From: Tethya wilhelma
Lineage: Eukaryota; Porifera; Demospongiae; Tethyida; Tethyidae
NCBI GenBank assembly: GCA_964030475.1
Contig: CAXIPT010000001.1
Span: 23,976,471 to 24,040,470, forward strand
Reading direction: 5' to 3'
DNA: 64,000 bases
Shown: positions 22,223-35,356 of the stretch, piece by piece
How the letters are laid out: each line of letters opens with the position of its first letter
Position numbering within the stretch: position 1 is the first letter of the stretch
Position numbers and translations under genes: made by a program
The notes under the pieces: model-generated
Told to the model about the DNA's origin: nothing
The model's database searches: none
What the model saw: only the letters and a program-made list of their open reading frames with translations

Positions 22223-23433
22223 CATCATCGTCGTCTATGACTAATGTAGCTTCGTCAGGACTGATTTGAACATTGGGTTGGTCTCCATCAACAGGTTCCA
22301 GTGACAGAGTGGAGAGGAAATCTTCATCATTTTCCAGTACCTCATCATTTACTATGATAACTTGTACCACTCTACGAGTGTTGCTGCCATCAAAGACTAA
22401 GGTCTGATTCAGAGGTTGATAGTCGTCGGGTGCTGGGGAAATATAGAAAAAATAATTATAAACACCCTAAATCACTTGGTTTTACAATCCTTACATCTAG
22501 CAGTCCCATCCATTGTTGCTATCCTAACTTCCACAGCTGTTGACAGCTCTCCGTTCAAAACAGCTACTACAACTTCTATCACTCCATCACTTTCTCTGGC
22601 TAAATAGCTTGTCTCCTCAAATCCGATTGTGACAGCTAACACAAACGAATGAAAAATCAAAATCTATATAAAAACATAAATTCACTTACCATCGTCATCT
22701 GCGATACTAATAACAGCTCTTGGTGGGTTGAGTGTTACTGCTGGCTCTCCTTCAACACTGATGGTGGCTTCAAACTCTTCTAGACCCTCCAGCAAGTCGT
22801 CATCCTCAAGTGGAATCTCAATACATTGTCTATCTGTTCCACTGTCAAACGTCAACAGTTCACTAGAGCTTGTATAGTCGTCTGGAGCTGTAGAAAAATT
22901 TTAGAATAGTATACAGTAACATTATACACATACACTAAGTTTAGTTATATACTTACCAATAGCAGAGAGGTCTCCAGTGTTGAATTCGACAATCACGTCT
23001 CTCTCCAACTCTCCATCTAGTAGTACAGCACACACTTCTACAGTTCCTTGGTTCTCCATGACAGGATAGGTCTCCATCTCAAATCCAATGGTCACTCCAT
23101 CATTGTCAATGATGGTTACCACTGATGTGGGAGGCATGAACGACACATCAGGATCGTCACTGGTTACTACAACTGTGAAATTTTCTGGATTTTCCAGGAT
23201 AATGTCATCTTCAATTGGAATATCTATACAGGCTCTGCTATTTGATGGATCAAAACTTAGTTCCACTCTGAATGCACCATAGTCATTTGGAGATACAGCA
23301 CTGTCATCTATGTTGGTCAGCTCAAATGTAACAGCCCTCTCCAGAGTACCTTCAACCAAGACAGCACACACTTCAAGAGGGCCATCTTCTTCCCTCACAG
23401 TGTAGCTGGGAAGCTCAATGCCAACAGTCACTC
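22223..23433 (-). CDS. Calx-beta unit M2 (exons A-D, inverted block)
   Basis: Exons A 22957-23433, B 22690-22887, C 22495-22635 and D 22223-22432, with the standard lengths and phase 1. Three Calx-beta domains. All splice sites are intact and no frameshift was seen. Confidence 0.85.
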
Positions 23434-24098
23434 CTAAAAATAAAGGTACAATAATTTGTTTTAGCAAAATGTATTTTATATTTCACCATTCCAAATTTGT
23501 ATCCGTGATTGAGTTTTTTTTTGGCAAAATTGTATAAAAATAGCCAAGTTAAAGCTATGATAATAATTGTAAGAATATAAATGTTTGAACGTAGACGCAT
23601 TAGCATGTTAGTAATAAGTGTAAAGATATTATCATATTGTAAGCAAAGTTGTGTCCGTGTTTATGTGGGTGTGTAACGGGAGTTCACCAAAAGTGCTTCG
23701 ACCTAGAGCTCAAGCACTACTTTATACCATTAATGGTATAACCTTAATTCAATCTTAATACTAGACAAAATCGAGTAGAAATAGCTACTATTAATAGCAT
23801 GAGAGCAGTGAGATATGTAGTACACTTTAAAGAAACTGTGTATATATAAGCGCGTTTTATTACCAAAAATAACATGTTGCATATGACGTTTTTTGTTGAC
23901 AAACACGCAATACATGTACATATGTGCATGAGCTAGTATCCAGAACGTGGTACAACTAAAACAATAAATGTCACAAAAGGTTAGAGAACGCCATTATACG
24001 TCATATACAGTAACAAAACAGCGCTTATGTAGTGACACAGAACCAGGTATTCAGTTACTTTACATTTACAAAATTAATCTCAGACTTCATCAACTCAC
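23434..24098. other. Unit-linking intron of the inverted block
   Basis: Reverse-complement homologue of 48993-49482, including GGTGAACTCCCGTTACACAC. The shared intron shows that whole multi-unit segments were duplicated, not just exons. Confidence 0.7.
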
Positions 24099-24308
24099 CA
24101 TCATCATCACCAATTACTAATGTAGCTTGGTCAGGACTGATTTGGACATTTGGTTGGTCTCCATCAACAGGTTCCAGTGACAGAGTGGAGAGGAAATCTT
24201 CATCATTCTCCAGTACCTCATCATTTACTATGACAACTTGTACCACTCTACGAGTGTTACTGGCATCAAAAAGTAATGTCTGGTTCAGAGGCTGATAGTC
24301 GTCAAGCG
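24099..24308 (-). CDS. Calx-beta exon D of a third inverted unit
   Basis: A 210-nt D exon with acceptor at 24309-24310 and donor GTGAGT. Its A, B and C partners are absent; the palindromic MITE and the n at 24576 follow, after which the array continues on the plus strand. Confidence 0.8.
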
Positions 24309-24324
24309 CTGGGGAAATTTAGAG

Positions 24325-24575
24325 ACAAGTGAAAAAAACATTGAAAATGTAATGAGACATAGGAATGGCCAAATCGTAAAAAAGAAAGCAAACAAGATGG
24401 AATAGCTGTTTGAGTGTGTGCAGAATCATTCCTGTGTGGGCTGCATGTAGTACTCTCTTCCCATGTTGGGTCCCTCATGTTGCCCATAGGAATAATTCTT
24501 TACACACTCAAACAGCCATTCCATCTTGTTTGTTTTCTTTTTATGATTTGGCCATTCCTATGTCTCATTACATTT
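24325..24575. mobile_element. Full-length palindromic MITE at the strand switch
   Basis: Arms of about 110 bases are inverted copies (AATGAGACATAGGAATGGCC at left, its complement at right) around a 50-base loop. It lies in the intron upstream of the minus-strand D exon and abuts the n at 24576. Half copies occur at 18577-18765 and 29834-29927, also at gaps or n joins. Confidence 0.85.
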
Positions 24576-24576
24576 N

Positions 24577-25519
24577 AGTGATGATCCTGATGTGTCGTTC
24601 ATGCCTCCCACATCAGTGGTAACCATCATTGACAATGATGGAGTGACCATTGGATTTGAGATGGAGACCTATCCTGTCATGGAGAACCAAGGAACTGTAG
24701 AAGTGTGTGCTACACTATTTGAAGGAGAGTTAGAAAGAGATGTGATTGTCGAATTTAACACAGGAGACCTCTCTGCTATTGGTAAGAAATCTATACTTTA
24801 TTTAGTGTATGTGTTAGTTAATGTTACTGTAATTTTTTTGTTTCTACAGCTCCAGACGACTATACAAGCCTTAGTGAACTGTTGACCTTTGATAGTGGTA
24901 CAAACAGACAGTGTGTGGACATCCCACTTGTGGATGATGATTTGCTGGAGGGTCTAGAAGAGTTTGAAGCCACCATCAGTGTTGAAGGAGAGCCAGCAGT
25001 AACACTAGACCCACCAAGAGCCGTTATAAGTATCGCAGATGATGATGGTAAGTAACTTTTTGTTTTATATAGATTTTGATTTTTCATTCTTTTGTGTTAG
25101 CTGTCACAATCGGATTTGAGGAGACAAGCTATTTAGCCAGAGAAAGTGATGGAGTGATAGAAGTTGGAGTAGCTGTTTTGAATGGAAATCTGTCAACACC
25201 TGTGGAAGTTAGGATAGCAACAATGGATGGGACTGCTAGATGTAAGGATCGTAAAACTAAATTTGTTGGGGTGTTTATAATTGAAATTATATTTTCTAAA
25301 TTTCTTTAGCACCTGACGACTATCAACCTTTGAATCAGACCTTACTTTTTGATGCCAGTAACACTCGTAGAGTGATACAAGTTACCATAGTTAATGATGA
25401 GGTACTGGAGAATGATGAAGATTTCCTCTCCACTCTGTCACTGGAACCTGTTGATGGAGACCAACCAAATGTCCAAATCAGTCCTGATGAAGCTACATTA
25501 ATCATAGATGATGATGATG
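24577..25519 (+). CDS. Calx-beta unit U1 (A truncated, B, C, D)
   Basis: A is cut by the n at 24576 and begins inside its first domain (24577-24781). B 24850-25047, C 25101-25241 and D 25310-25519 are intact with standard lengths. Confidence 0.85.
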
Positions 25520-28500
25520 GTGAGAGAATTAATTTATACGCTTCATGTGGATTGAAAATCCTTCCGTATATATACTCAAGAGTGCATAATGAGAAAAAAT
25601 AGGAGAAGGAGACGGCGGGAATTGTCCATAGATTTAATGAAAATTCAAGAATTTCTTATGAGTTGTGTTACTATTTTTAGATCACGTACTAGCTACCTTG
25701 TTGAGTTTAGCAGCAATGATGAACAGACAGTCAAAAGAGGAGAGTCTACACGCGTTCAAAGCAACTGTTGCCATGATAGGAAAAACTGCTTGTCAGTAGT
25801 AGCTTATAGCCTACAAACCGACTGTTAACCTCCGTTTCAATTTTCACCACGGCAGTATAGTTGACACCTGTCAACTTTTGAAGCAACGACTTCGCCCTGT
25901 TAATAGCGAAAGACGCCTTTAAATGTGCTTAATTTTCAAAATTCTTACTGGTTTCGTAGCTACATCACTAGCAATTAAGCACTTGCCAAAAAAAAGGTAA
26001 CGCAACTCACGTGGGAAAATTCCTGTATTTTCATTTAATCTGTGGGTGTTTTCCTCTCCTTCTATTGTCCCTTTTTTTCATTACGCACTTCAGGTATAGT
26101 TTAAAACAGTGCCTTGCAATTATCTGTATCACACTATAATATTGAAAAAGTAAAATTTACGGATTTTAGTATTATCAGTGTTTGAATTTGCCTATGTTTT
26201 ATGAAGTTAAATGCTTCCTGTTTCACTTGGAAAACTTTAACAATATACCCAGCCCAGTTAAGGTGTCTTAGTACTTAAAAAAGAACACCTGATGTATCTT
26301 CCAAATCTGTACAATTGTAGTTTGCCCTGCACATGTTTGTGCTATTGTTAGCAAAAAGCATTTAATGAGTGCATGCTCTTAGACTAGAATGCATTTGAAC
26401 ATATAGCAAGGTGAGAGTATAACCTTAATAGTCCAGATTCTATATAATTATGACATCCTAAGCAAAAACTGTTTTGAAGTGGCTATATAAACTTTAGCCC
26501 TGCAGAATGGATAGGGTGTGCTTAGTTGTAATTCTAGCAAAAAACTGAAAAACTAACACAAAATTGTTTATAACAGGTAACGTTTACCACAGTAATTGAT
26601 TTAGTTCTGATGCTAACATTTCCCAATGGATTTAAATTTTACTAGTGGCTTGTACTTTTGTTGTGACAGCATCTGTATGAGCAGCTAACCATACCGATGT
26701 TTGCAAGTACAAATTCTGCAGACTACTGCATAAAGTATCCTTTTTCCAATCCACATGAAGCATATATATAATCTATGATTATAGATGGAGACATGTTCAT
26801 TTTATGCATTAAGTATCCTAAACTACACTTTTAGGAGTGATTGTTGGAATTGAGCTTCCCAACTACACTGTGAGGGAAGAAGATGGTCCTCTTGAAGTGT
26901 GTGCTGTCTTGGTTGAAGGTACTCTGGAGAGGGCTGTTACATTTGAGCTGACCAACATAGACGACAGTGCTGTATCACCAAATGACTATGGTGCATTCAG
27001 AGTGGAACTAAGTTTCGATCCATCAAGTAGTAGAGCCTGTACAGATATTCCAATTGAAGATGACACTATTCTAGAAAATCCAGAAAATTTCACAGTTGTA
27101 GTAACCAGTGATGATCCTGATGTGTCGTTCATGCCTCCCACATCAGTGGTAACCATCATTGACAATGATGGAGTGACCATTGGATTTGAGATGGAGACCT
27201 ATCCTGTCATGGAGAACCAAGGAACTGTAGAAGTGTGTGCTACACTACTAGAGGGAGAGTTGGAGAGAGACGTGATTGTCGAATTCAACACTGGAGACCT
27301 CTCTGCTATTGGTAAGGGTCATGATATATAGTCCATTGGTTTTTAATATTAATATAATAATTATTGTGCTTTTGTCACAGCTCCAGATGACTATACAAGC
27401 CTTAGTGAACTATTGACCTTTGATAGAGGTACAAGCAGACAGTGTGTTGAGATCCCACTTGAGGATGATGACTTGTTAGAGGGTCTAGAAGAGTTTGAAG
27501 CCACCATCAGTGTTGAAGGAGAGCCAGCAGTAACACTAGACCCACCAAGAGCTGTTATTACTATCACAGATGACGATGGTCAGTAACGAAAATAGTATAT
27601 TTATGAATCATTTTTATGCCCCTATATTCTTTTCTGTTAGCTGTCACAATCGGATTTGAAGAGACCAGATATTCAGCCAGAGAAAGTGATGGAGTGATAG
27701 AAGTTGGAGTAGCTGTTTTGAATGGAGATCTATCAACACCTGTGGAAGTTAGGATAGCAACAATGGATGGGACGGCTAGATGTAAGGATCACGAAACCGA
27801 ATTTTTCATTGTGTGTATTGTATATTATATGTTTTCTCTAAATTTGTTTAGCACTTGATGACTATGAACCTCTGAATCAGACCTTAGTCTTTGATGCCAG
27901 TAACACTCGTAGAGTGATACAAGTTATCATAGTAAATGATGAGGTACTGGAAAATGATGAAGATTTCCTCTCCACTCTGTCACTGGAACCTGTTGATGGA
28001 GACCAACCAAATGTCCAAATCAGTCCTGACGAAGCTACATTGGTAATAAGCGATGATGATGGTGAGTTGATCTTTAGATATAGCTGTCTTGCGTTACCCC
28101 TATTAAAGATCCTACCAATATAAATTTAGATTTAAATGTACACCCAAACTTAATACAAGATAAGTTTTATACTATAATATTATATGCATAAAAAAGAATT
28201 GAAATTACGTTTAAAGCCAGATAGACTAAGCGATACAATAATGTAGCATCACTACTCTTATTGCAGATATGCTAATGAATCTATTTCTTAATTAATCAAA
28301 AATTGTGATTGCTTTGATTTTCCCAATAAATCTTAAATACGATTTTGTGAGACCTAAACTTAATGATATTATGGTATCATACGTATGGTAGTACGTATAG
28401 TAGGAATGGGCCGAATGTCCCATAGACACAATACAAAATGTTGGTCACTATAAAAATCTAGCAAAAGAAAATTAAGTCTTCAAACTTGCTTAGAGGCTCT

Positions 28501-31500
28501 CACTGACAGATTACTAATTGCATGCAAGGCCTAGCACTCATAAAAACTTTTCTCAGCGCTCGTAGAGAGCGCTAGTGGGAAGCCACAAGAGTGCCATTTT
28601 GTTCATCTAACTTACGTACTTACTTCCTAACTGACATACTTGAAAAGCATCTCCAGAGAACCAGAATGTGTTGAGCCAACTTTGACAGCACAAAGTAAGT
28701 TCTTTTCATAGGTACTACATTCCTTTATACCCGTTTTCAACACAAATAAGCCTAAACAAAAACTAGAGAGCTTTGAAACTGAAAGTATAAATTCATGTAC
28801 TTCAATCTAGCAATCTTTTAGGTAGAGTCCAAAGGTCATTTATCAACGTGGCATTTAATGCGCATGTGCATTAGCTGCTTTTGCAGACAGTATATAGCTG
28901 CTATTCAGATAACTCAAGCTTTTTGTAGGGACTAACCAGTCTCTGATAGTCTCCACACTTTAGTGTTGAAAAAAGTGAATGAACAAGTAGTAAAAATTTG
29001 AAAAAAATAAGCAGTGTAGGAATGGGTAGTGCTGCAAAAAGTATTGGAACAAAGAATGGTCTCAATTTCGGCACATGACTACTTCCATTTTTTGTACCCA
29101 GGTCTGGGCCAGTAATCAAATCCTGCCAGATATATGCTTTATCCAACTTTTTGGCAGAAGGGCAAATTGAATTTGAACCAACCTGATAAAATGTAATAAT
29201 TATTCAAGTACAGATCAATCTTTAAAGCATTAACTTTATAACAATTAGCTATGAGGGATCAAAACTGAAAATGAAGTAGTCATGTGCCGAAATTGAGACC
29301 ATTCCTTGTTCCAATACTTTTTATAGCACTACCCATTCCTACACTACTTATTTTTTAAATTTTTTACTACTTGCCGTAGTACATATATAATTCTTAGTAA
29401 AACAAGTGGTATATTTTTAACTTTAGGGGTGACTGTTGGAATTGAGCTTCCCAACTACACTGTGAGGGAAGAAGATGGCCCTCTTGAAGTGTGTGCTGTC
29501 TTGGTTGAAGGTACTCTGGAGAGGGCTGTTACATTTGAGCTGACCAACATAGACGACAGTGCTGTATCTCCAAATGACTATGGTGCATTCAGAGTGGAAC
29601 TAAGTTTTGATCCATCAAGGAGTCGAGCCTGTACAGATATTCCAATTGAAGATGATGATATTCTGGAAAATCCAGAAAATTTCACAGTTGTAGTAACCAG
29701 TGATGATCCTGATGTGTCATTCATGCCTCCCACATCAGTGGTAACCATCATTGACAATGATGGAGTGACCATTGGATTTGAGATGGAGACCTATCCTGTC
29801 ATGGAGAACCAAGGAACTGTAGAAGTGTGTGCNCAGCCATTCCATCTTGTTTGCGTTCTTTTTACGATTTAGCCATTCCTGTGTCTCATTACATTTCCAA
29901 TGTTTTTTTTTACTTGTATGTATTAATCCAACTGTCTTTAATAGCTCCAGACGACTATACAAGCCTTAGTGAACTGTTGACCTTTAATAGTGGAACAGAC
30001 AGACAATGTGTTGAGATTCCACTTGGGGATGATGACTTGCTTGAAGGCCTAGAAGAGTTTGAAGCCACCATCAGTGTTGAAGGAGAGCCAGCAGTAACAC
30101 TAGACCCACCAAGAGCTGTTATTAGTATCGCAGATGATGATGGTGAGTAAAAAGCTGTTCTAGAAAAGATTTTATGGTACAATTCTTTTGATTCAGCTGT
30201 CACAATTGGATTCGAGGAGACAAGATATTCAGCCAGAGAAAGTGATGGAGTGATAGAAGTTGGAGTAGCTGTTTTGAATGGAGATCTGTCAACAGCTGTT
30301 GAAGTTAGGATAGCAACCATGGATGGAACTGCTAGATGTAAGGATTGTGAAACCAAATTTTTTAGTAGATTAAATTTTTTTACAAATTTTTCAGCACCTG
30401 ATGACTATCAACCTCTGAATCAGACCTTAGTCTTTAATGCCAGTAACACTCGTAGAGTGATACAAGTTGTCATAATAAATGATGAAGTACTGGAGAACGA
30501 TGAAGATTTCCTCTCCACTCTGTCACTGGAACCTGTTGATGGAGACCAACCAAATGTCCAAATCAGTCCTGACGAAGCTACATTATTCATAGACGATGAT
30601 GATGGTGAGTTGATGGGTAGACAAGTAAATTTTGTAATAATTAGTAGTATAGGAATGGGCGCCTCAGTGCTTTAAAAGTAAGGAAACTAGGCATATCACA
30701 ATTTCGGTACATGAATACTTCATTTTCATTTCATTAAGCCTCGGCGCATGCGTAGCACGTGCAGAGGATTACGGTAGTCGTTTTGTCTGTCTGTCTGTCT
30801 GTCTGTTCCATCGAAATCTCAAGAAAGGCAGCTCTAGCGACAAAATCGATGGTACTTACGTTCATAACTCTGAATGATCTTGTAAACATATATTTTTTGC
30901 TGTCCAAAACACTGTAGTTGCTGAGATTTGAGGCTTTTGTGCTTCTTTTAGCGCTTAGCTTCGAGGCCACGCCTACTGATTTGGTGTGCGTTATCTAGAA
31001 TTTTTGTGGAATGGAAGCACAGAGATTCAGTCATAGCTGCTGTTACTGTTAGTCAGTGTTGTTTGGCAAGACAGGCAGGAGTTGGCCTGCTTTCTATGTA
31101 AGCATATAATATATAGGGCATGCATACATTTTTACATAATTGTAGCCTGTGAGCTAATGCATCAGTAGTTCAAATTTATGTAGTTTAGACTTTGCTATCC
31201 GACAGCAGGTGAGCATTCCAATACATGTATAATCAAACATAGCAAAGCTCATCTGGTTCATCATCTGTGACATTAGCTGCTTCACCACAGTTACTTATGT
31301 GGCTAACCTGGGCCATATGTATATTAAAGCGTATTGTGACTGGACAACTCAGCCTCTTTCAGGCTGGCCTATACATGCATGCCTGGGCCTAAAGGTGAAT
31401 AATTATGATACATTCTTTTACAGAATGTATGCATGTAACTGTGCTAGCTAGTTGAGTGTGCCGAGGCTTATGCACCATCGGTGCCTTCATTTTTATTCAG

Positions 31501-34500
31501 TAATGCATTCTGTCATGTAAAGTTGGATGATAATAATTATGGTTCAAACAATGATTTGTACATTGCTTGATATAATAATGCTCCGTTAAAAATGCTTGAG
31601 TAGTAGTTAAAGCTAGAGTTAGAGTAGGCTAATGTGTATGCACATTAAATGCCATGTGGATAGATAATTATCTTTGAACCATATTCACAAAAATGACTAA
31701 ATTGGAATACACAAGTTTATATACTGTTAGTTTCAAAGCTTGTTTATAGCTTTTGTTTAAACGCAATTAGGCTGTAAATGAATCTAAAAGGCCCTACTTC
31801 AGATGGAAAGAAGTTACATTATGTTATTCAAACTAGTTCAATGCTCTTTGCTTCTCTGGAAATCATGTTTAAGTATAAAGTCTGTAAGCAAGGAGGTGAG
31901 AACAAAAATGCGTGGGTATAGCTTCTGATCTAGCACTTCAATTTTGAGGGCTTAACTTTGTTTCTGGATTTTTTTGCCGCCCATTCTTATATTATACGTA
32001 TTACTATATACATGATAGAGATGTCTTACATTTATTGTCACAAACTACACTTTTAGGAGTGACTGTTGGAATTGAATTTCCCAACTACACTGTGAGGGAA
32101 GAAGATGGCCCTCTTGAAGTGTGTGCTGTCTTGGTTGAAGGTACTCTGGAAAGAACTGTTACATTTAACCTCACCAACATAGACGACAGTGCTGTATCAC
32201 CAAATGACTATGGTGCATTCAGAGTGGAACTAAGTTTCGATCCATCAAGTAGTCGAGCCTGTACAGATATTCCAATTGAAGATGACACTATTCTAGAAAA
32301 TCCAGAAAATTTCACAGTTGTAGTAACCAGTGATGATCCTGATGTGTCGTTCATGCCTCCCACATCAGTGGTAACCATCATCGACAATGATGGAGTGACC
32401 ATTGGATTTGAGATGGAGACCTATCCTGTCATGGAGAACCAAGGAACTGTAGAAGTGTGTGCTACACTACTAGAGGGAGAATTAGAGAGAGACGTGATTG
32501 TCGAATTCAACACTGGAGACCTCTCTGCTATGGGTAAAAATATACCTAAACTTTGTGTATATATGAAAGGTTACTGTGAGCTTTTCTTAAATTTTTCCAC
32601 AGCTCCAGACGACTATACAAGCTCTAGTGAACTGTTGACCTTTGATAGTGGAACAAGCAGACAGTGTGTTGAAATTCCACTTGAGAATGATGAATTGTTG
32701 GAGGGTCTAGAAGAATTTGAAGCCACCATCAGTGTTGAAGGAGAGCCAGCAGTAACACTAGACCCACCAAGAGCTGTTATTAGTATCGCAGATGATGATG
32801 GTAAGTGAATTTATGTTTTTATATAGATTTTGATTTTTCATTCTTTTGTGTTAGCTGTCACAATCGGATTTGAGGAGACAAGCTATTTAGCTAGAGAAAG
32901 TGATGGAGTGATAGAAGTTGGAGTAGCTGTTTTGAATGGAAATCTGTCAACACCTGTGGAAGTTAGGATAGCAACAATGGATGGGACTGCTAGATGTAAG
33001 GATCGTAAAACTAAATTTGTTGGGGTGTTTATAATTGAAATCATTTTTCTAAATTTCTTCAGCACCTGACGACTATCAACCTCTGAATCAGACCTTAGTC
33101 TTTGATGCTAGTAACCCTCGTAGAGTGGTACAAGTTACCATAGTAAATGATGAGGTACTGGAAAATGATGAAGATTTCCTCTCCACTCTGTTACTTGAAC
33201 CTGTTGATGGAGACCAACCAAATGTTCAAATCAGTCCTGATGAAGCTACATTAATCATAGATGATGATGATGGTGTGTTGAATATAGAAAACATTTTGCC
33301 AGGTTTTTTAATGCCAAAATAGCTAAAATGCTCCAAATTTGCCAAAATTTGTTCTCCAAATATGCAAATTAAAATGCGTGCTGGCAAGATCTCGATAGAA
33401 TGGCGTAGAATGTTTCCTCCACAATCTTTCATGAAATAAACTTAAAATTTGCTACATAGTTGCAGGGGTACTTAGGTTATAAAGCAATATTGCATTGCTT
33501 TTGAAAGCTTGGTTGCCTTGCCGAAAAAAAAGGTTCATTTGCTTGGCGATATCTCCCATAGTTATTTTATACTGCCAGAAGCTTCAATGTTAATAAAAAA
33601 AAGTTCTAAGCAAAGTTACCTGGAATAATTGTTCCTTAGCTCCATCGTGTGAAAAGCTTTGTTAAATCTATTTAAAAAAACAACAATGGATGAGCTGTGC
33701 CATGCTTATATGCATAAATGATACAAAGAATTTCACAAATAAAAACTTTGCTAGATAGATGCTAAAATTTAAGTTCAACAATAATATTGTTTGAGCCCCC
33801 TTCCCCTAAAATTAATTTTCGCAAAAATAATCGGCTTTACAGTATTTATTATCTCAAACTACACATTATTTAGGAGTGACTGTTGGAATTGAACTTCCCA
33901 ACTACACTGTGAGGGAAGAAGACGGCCCTCTTGAAGTGTGTGCTGTCTTGGTTGAAGGTACTCTGGAGAGGACTGTTACATTTGAGCTGACGAATATAGA
34001 TGACAGTGCTGTATCACCAAATGACTATGGTGCATTCAGAGTGGAGCTAACTTTCGATCCATCAAGTAGTCGAGCCTGTACAGATATTCCAATTGAAGAT
34101 GATGATATTCTGGAAAATCCAGAAAATTTCACAGTTGTAGTAACCAGTGATGATCCTGATGTGTCATTCATGCCTCCCACATCAGTGGTAACCATCATTG
34201 ACAATGATGGAGTGACCATTGGATTTGAGATGGAGACCTATCCTGTCATGGAGAACCAAGGAACTGTAGAAGTGTGTGCCGCACTACTAGATGGAGAGTT
34301 GGAGAGAGATGTGATTGTTGAATTCAACACTGGAGACCTCTCTGCTATTGGTAAGTATATGGTATAGCTAAACTTAGTGTATGTGTAGTGTTACTGTAAA
34401 CTGTTCGTAAATTTTTCTACAGCTCCAGACGACTATACAAGCTCTAGTGAACTGTTGACCTTTAACAGTGGAACAGTCAGACAGTGTGTTGAGATCCCAC

Positions 34501-35301
34501 TTGTGGATGATGACTTGCTGGAGGGCCTAGAAGAGTTTGAAGCCACCATCAGTGTTGAAGGAGAGCCAGCAGTAACACTAGACCCACCAAGAGCTGTTAT
34601 TAGTATCACAGATGACGATGGTCAGTAAAAAAAATATATTTTTGAGTGGTTTTTATGTCCTTATTCTTTTCTGTTAGCTGTCACAATCGGATTTGAGGAA
34701 ACAAGATATTCAGCCAGAGAAAGTGATGGAGTGATAGAAGTTGGAGTGGCTGTTTTGAACGGAGATCTATCTACAGCTGTGGAAGTTAGGATAGCAACAA
34801 TGGATGGGACTGCTAGATGTAAGAAAATAAAATCAAATTATTTCTGGACAGTTTTTTAAAGTTCTCTAAATTTCTTCAGCTCCTGATGACTATGAACCTC
34901 TGAATCAAACCTTACTTTTTGATGGCAGTAATACTCGTAGAGTGGTACAAGTTATCATAGTAAATGATGAAATACTGGAGAATGATGAAGACTTCCTCTC
35001 CACTCTGTCACTGGAACCTGTTGATGGAGACCAACCAAATGTCCAGATCAGCCCTGATGAAACTACATTGGTAATAGGTGATGATGATGGTGAGTTAATT
35101 ATTGATGCCTTATCATACATATGGTAGTACATAATATAGTATGCGAAATAGGCCGACTGTGTTATTGACGCAATATAAAACGCTAATGCTTATAAACTCT
35201 CAGAAAGATAGCAAAGCCTTCAATCATGCATAGACGCCTTCCTTAAGCAGTTTTCTAACTGCATAAACCAAGAAAACAGGCCCAAACTTCCTAGAATGTT
35301 C

Positions 35302-35356
<55 letters not shown>

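Noticed and set aside
24345..24575. microRNA hairpin
   Set aside because: The long palindrome is present in several copies at other sites with the same ends, as expected of a MITE.
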